Assembly (NCBI GenBank): GCA_028288945.1
Contig: JAQGHH010000064.1
Span: 1-7,501 of the forward strand
Source: Phycisphaerales bacterium
GTDB taxonomy: Bacteria; Planctomycetota; Phycisphaerae; Tepidisphaerales; Tepidisphaeraceae
Reading direction: 5' to 3'
DNA length: 7,501 bases
Shown here: positions 5,611 through 7,501 of the stretch, piece after piece
Numbering within the stretch: the first letter of the stretch is position 1
How the letters are laid out: each line of letters starts with the position of its first letter
Program-made: the position numbers and the translations under genes
The notes under the pieces: generated by a model
Databases searched by the model: none
Told to the model about the DNA's origin: nothing
What the model saw: only the letters and a program-made list of their open reading frames with translations

Positions 5611-5854
5611 AGGAATGAACGCAGAGACGCCGAGGCGCAGAGGTAGAAGCAGGAGAGGGAAACTCTTGGCACGGGCGTGGCGCCCGTGCGTGCGACGTAG
5701 CAGCAGAAGGGTGCAATTAATTCATCATTATTGTCGTGCGCTCGGCACGCGGGACGCCCGTGCCACATTTGAGCCGTTCCATCAAGTGTGCGACCCCGCG
5801 AGCTTCCTCCGTGCATTTCTTCCTCTGCGCCTCGGCGCCTCTGCGTTCATTCTT
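5611..5854. repeat. Long inverted repeat of the ACGCAGAGGCGCCGAGG type
   Basis: Left arm 5611-5643 and right arm 5822-5854 are reverse complements at 31 of 33 positions and enclose 178 bases. The arms carry short GA-rich units (CGCAGAG, CGAGGCGCAGAGG), similar in style but not in sequence to the repeat at 595-708. The enclosed DNA contains a second, unrelated inverted repeat (5669-5764). Together they occupy most of the 359-base gap after murQ, where I see no gene. Small open frames here follow the repeat arms and have no family features. Confidence 0.8.
5669..5764. repeat. Inner REP-like pair, GCACGGGCG hairpins
   Basis: 5669-5689 is a perfect hairpin: a 9-base stem GCACGGGCG, loop TGG and the complementary arm. 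5744-5764 holds a second, opposite unit (GGCACG/CGTGCC). The 12 bases TGGCACGGGCGT at 5667-5678 recur inverted at 5754-5765. The AT-rich stretch at 5711-5733 lies between the units. The core is shared with the pair at 2270-2332, so this family has at least two sites in the window. Confidence 0.7.
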
Positions 5855-5893
5855 CCTATTCGAAGGCCGCGCGCAGTTTCGTTGCGGGCGCGG

Positions 5894-5940
5894 TATAACC
5901 ATTGGTCGTTGGACTCTTGAACTTCGGGCTTTGACGGAGG
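5894..5940 (+). promoter_or_regulatory. Possible -10 box and strong ribosome binding site for the secreted hydrolase
   Basis: TATAAC (5894-5899) matches the -10 consensus at five of six positions and lies about 48 bases before the start codon; no good -35 box is seen. GGAGG at 5936-5940, six bases before the ATG at 5947, is a near-ideal Shine-Dalgarno sequence and fixes that start. Confidence 0.45.
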
Positions 5941-5946
5941 ACTTTC

Positions 5947-6729
5947 ATGACGATCGCGCATTGGATGGTCGCTGTGGCGGGGTTGGCGGTGCCGCTGTTT
6001 GTGGCCGGGTCGGCGCGGGGGGCGGACGAGCAGCCGGAGACGGGGCAGCATGCCAAGCTCTTTGAAAAGCAGATTGAGTTGAAGCTCCATTACCTTCTCT
6101 ACCTGCCGCCGGACTACAACAAAGATCAAGCGAAGAAGTGGCCGCTGATGTTGTTCCTCCACGGCTCGGGCGAGCGCGGGGATGACGTGAACAAGGTGAA
6201 GGTCCACGGCCCGCCGAAGATGGTCGAGATGTACAAGGATTCGCAGCTCGCGAAGGAATTCATCGTCGTTTCACCCCAGTGCCCCGAGGGGAAGGGCTGG
6301 AAGACGGACGAGCTGGAGGCGCTGCTCGACGCCACGGCCGAGCATTACCGCATCGACCCCGACCGCGTCTACCTCACCGGCCTGAGCATGGGCGGGTTCG
6401 GCACGTGGGACCTCGCGGCCAACGCGCCCAAGCGGTTTGCCGCGATCGTCCCGATCTGCGGCGGAGGGAACCCGGCGATGGCCCGGCGGATCAAGGACCT
6501 GCCGATCTGGGTTTTCCATGGCGACGCCGACCCGGCCGTCCCCGTCCAGCGCAGTGACGATATGGTCAAAGCCCTGAAGGACCTCAACGCGGACGTCAAG
6601 TACACCCGCTACCCGAAGGTCGGCCACGACTGCTGGACTCAGACGTACAACAACCCCGAGTTGTACCAGTGGCTCCTGTCGCACAAGCGCGGGGAAAAGA
6701 AGGCGGTTGAGACCACGCCGGGGAAGTGA
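5947..6729 (+). CDS. Secreted alpha/beta-hydrolase of the COG4099 'predicted peptidase'/esterase type
   Basis: This 260-residue protein begins with a likely Sec signal peptide: hydrophobic residues 7-21 and an ARGA-DE site near 26/27. The rest is an alpha/beta-hydrolase. LLYLPPDYN (50-58) and LMLFLHGSGERG (67-78) give the oxyanion region. GLSMGGFG (145-152) carries the nucleophile Ser147. HGDADPAVPV (191-200) carries the probable acid Asp195. VGHDCW (225-230) carries the catalytic His227. The triad is complete, so the protein is probably active in the periplasm or outside the cell. Relatives are called predicted peptidases, phospholipase/carboxylesterases or feruloyl-esterase-like proteins; the substrate cannot be read from sequence. 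A strong ribosome binding site supports the start. Repeats on both sides suggest it is transcribed alone. Confidence 0.87.
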   Translation: MTIAHWMVAVAGLAVPLFVAGSARGADEQPETGQHAKLFEKQIELKLHYLLYLPPDYNKDQAKKWPLMLFLHGSGERGDDVNKVKVHGPPKMVEMYKDSQLAKEFIVVSPQCPEGKGWKTDELEALLDATAEHYRIDPDRVYLTGLSMGGFGTWDLAANAPKRFAAIVPICGGGNPAMARRIKDLPIWVFHGDADPAVPVQRSDDMVKALKDLNADVKYTRYPKVGHDCWTQTYNNPELYQWLLSHKRGEKKAVETTPGK

Positions 6730-6737
6730 AATCTTCT

Positions 6738-6873
6738 CCCTCTCCCTCCCAGGGAGAGGGCCGGGGTGAGGGTGAAGCGCAAGACGTTGAGGACGCGCAT
6801 TTTTGCAAATCGCGCCGTTGGCAACTCCGAACGGTTCACCCTAACCCTAACCCTCTCCCTGGAAGGGAGAGGG
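6738..6873. repeat. Inverted repeat pair with two identical CCCTCTCCCT hairpins
   Basis: Arms 6738-6776 and 6835-6873 are reverse complements at 34 of 39 positions, with a 58-base spacer. Each arm also contains a perfect hairpin of its own: CCCTCTCCCT, a 3-base loop, then AGGGAGAGGG (6738-6760 and 6851-6873). The outer parts read GTGAGGGTGAA and its variant complement. The element fills the gap between two convergent genes, beginning 9 bases after the hydrolase stop and ending 14 bases before the minus-strand stop. Its strong stems could end transcription from both sides, but there is no T-run. Similar CTCTCCC/GGGAGAG intergenic repeats are known from many bacteria. Confidence 0.82.
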
Positions 6874-6887
6874 AACCAGCAATCAGC

Positions 6888-7501
6888 TCAATCCGGAATC
6901 GAGATATTCCTCGTCGGTTGCAATTTATTCAATCGCGCATCATGGCGGGCGATCCGGCGGGCTTTGCGCTCTACGAAGCCTGTGATCAGCGCCGTGCCCG
7001 GAAGGTGCCGCTGCTGGACGTAGCGGTTGATCCAGGTTTTTCGCTGGTCGTCCGTGATGGGCAACGAGAGCGTGCTGTACCAGAATTGGGCGAGATCCTT
7101 GACGATCCAGCGGCCGCGGGTGAGGAAGCCGGGGAGCCGACGGACGCGGGCGGGGTCGATCAGTTTTACGTCCGTCTCATCGCCGTCCGCTTTGGCCATG
7201 AAATGGCAGAGATACAGGTCGCGGTGGTGCAGGCCCGCGTGATGGAGCCGGGCGGCAAGGTCGGCGGTGGCCTGCGACAGACGGTCGAATGACGTGTCGG
7301 ATTCAATCAGCTTATCGGCGGGCTTGTATCCGGTCAGGTCCTCGAACATCACGAAGCTCCGCCGGTCTTCCAGCACGCCCCAGGCGGCGAGCGGCGCGGT
7401 GGGGATGCCGTGGGCCATAAGCAGCCGGTGCCCGGCGACTTCGTCCTCGGCGGGCGTGGTCGGCCGGCGCGACGGGGCGTAGCGCTTCACGTGCAGACGG
7501 A
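6888..7501 (-). CDS. Lipopolysaccharide kinase (WaaP/InaA-type, Kdo kinase superfamily), 5' part cut by window edge
   Basis: The product is a small protein-kinase-like enzyme of the family that phosphorylates sugars of the LPS inner core (WaaP, KdkA) or of unknown substrate (InaA). About 200 residues are visible. Counting from the GTG at 7490: KRYAP at 2-6, an Ala-Glu-Asp-Glu helix (14-17), GLHHRDLYLCHFM (86-98) with catalytic D91, LIDPARV (110-116) with the metal-binding D112, and VKDLAQFWYS (130-139). E. coli WaaP has the very similar HRDCYICHF, which supports the call. The GTG at 7490 is probably not the start: the frame stays open to the window edge (Arg-Leu-His before Val-Lys-Arg-Tyr), and the N-terminal glycine-rich strand is missing. 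Chemical substrate is uncertain. An outer-membrane LPS is implied if the role is conserved. Confidence 0.87.
   Translation of the reverse strand, partial: RLHVKRYAPSRRPTTPAEDEVAGHRLLMAHGIPTAPLAAWGVLEDRRSFVMFEDLTGYKPADKLIESDTSFDRLSQATADLAARLHHAGLHHRDLYLCHFMAKADGDETDVKLIDPARVRRLPGFLTRGRWIVKDLAQFWYSTLSLPITDDQRKTWINRYVQQRHLPGTALITGFVERKARRIARHDARLNKLQPTRNISIPD

Noticed and set aside
5615..5920. Small open frames in the gap after murQ
   Set aside because: They are composed of the inverted-repeat arms and give low-complexity Arg-rich peptides without ribosome binding sites.
6838..6853. Telomere-like CCCTAACCCTAACCCT
   Set aside because: Only about two and a half units, forming part of an inverted-repeat arm in an ordinary bacterial gene gap; the other arm has a diverged counterpart.

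Overview
This is a GC-rich bacterial chromosomal segment, most likely from a planctomycete (Planctomycetota) or close relative. The evidence is a short prepilin-like protein with an FSLVELLVVIGIIA-type N-terminus, a CPSD motif and an H-x-DG-like C-terminus, a family greatly expanded in that phylum. A secreted COG4099-type hydrolase and many intergenic palindromic repeats fit the same group. The assignment is by pattern only. Nearly all coding content belongs to recognisable families. I see no phage, transposase, CRISPR array, rRNA or tRNA.

Layout. 1-585 is the 3' part of tilS (tRNA-Ile lysidine synthase), cut by the left edge. 586-832 is non-coding: a near-perfect 38-bp inverted repeat, then three consecutive perfect hairpins just before the next gene. 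833-2169 is a probable two-gene unit: a prepilin-like pseudopilin and a single-pass membrane protein with LTxxQ-like motifs. 2356-2943 (aat) and 2997-3356 (clpS, minus strand) converge on a hairpin. They encode two steps of the bacterial N-degron pathway: Aat adds Leu/Phe to protein N-termini and ClpS hands such proteins to ClpA/ClpC-type unfoldases. clpS and anmK then diverge from a 109-bp region with a good promoter candidate on each strand. anmK (3466-4596) and murQ (4676-5587) form a muropeptide-recycling pair (anhydro-MurNAc to MurNAc-6-P to GlcNAc-6-P plus D-lactate). 5588-5946 is a 359-bp non-coding stretch with nested inverted repeats. 5947-6729 is a secreted serine hydrolase. It converges, across a long inverted repeat, on a minus-strand WaaP/InaA-type lipopolysaccharide kinase that runs off the right edge.

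The most distinctive content is non-coding. Three unrelated long inverted-repeat pairs (595-708, 5611-5854, 6738-6873), plus a REP-like ACGGGC hairpin family in two places (2270-2332 and 5669-5764), fill most of the larger gaps. One REP-like unit overlaps the longest possible start of aat, so I place that start further downstream. I do not see convincing evidence for a wholly new system. The best leads are the triple-hairpin leader before the pseudopilin, the Aat/ClpS pair with an altered ClpS gate residue, and the prepilin/LTxxQ pair.
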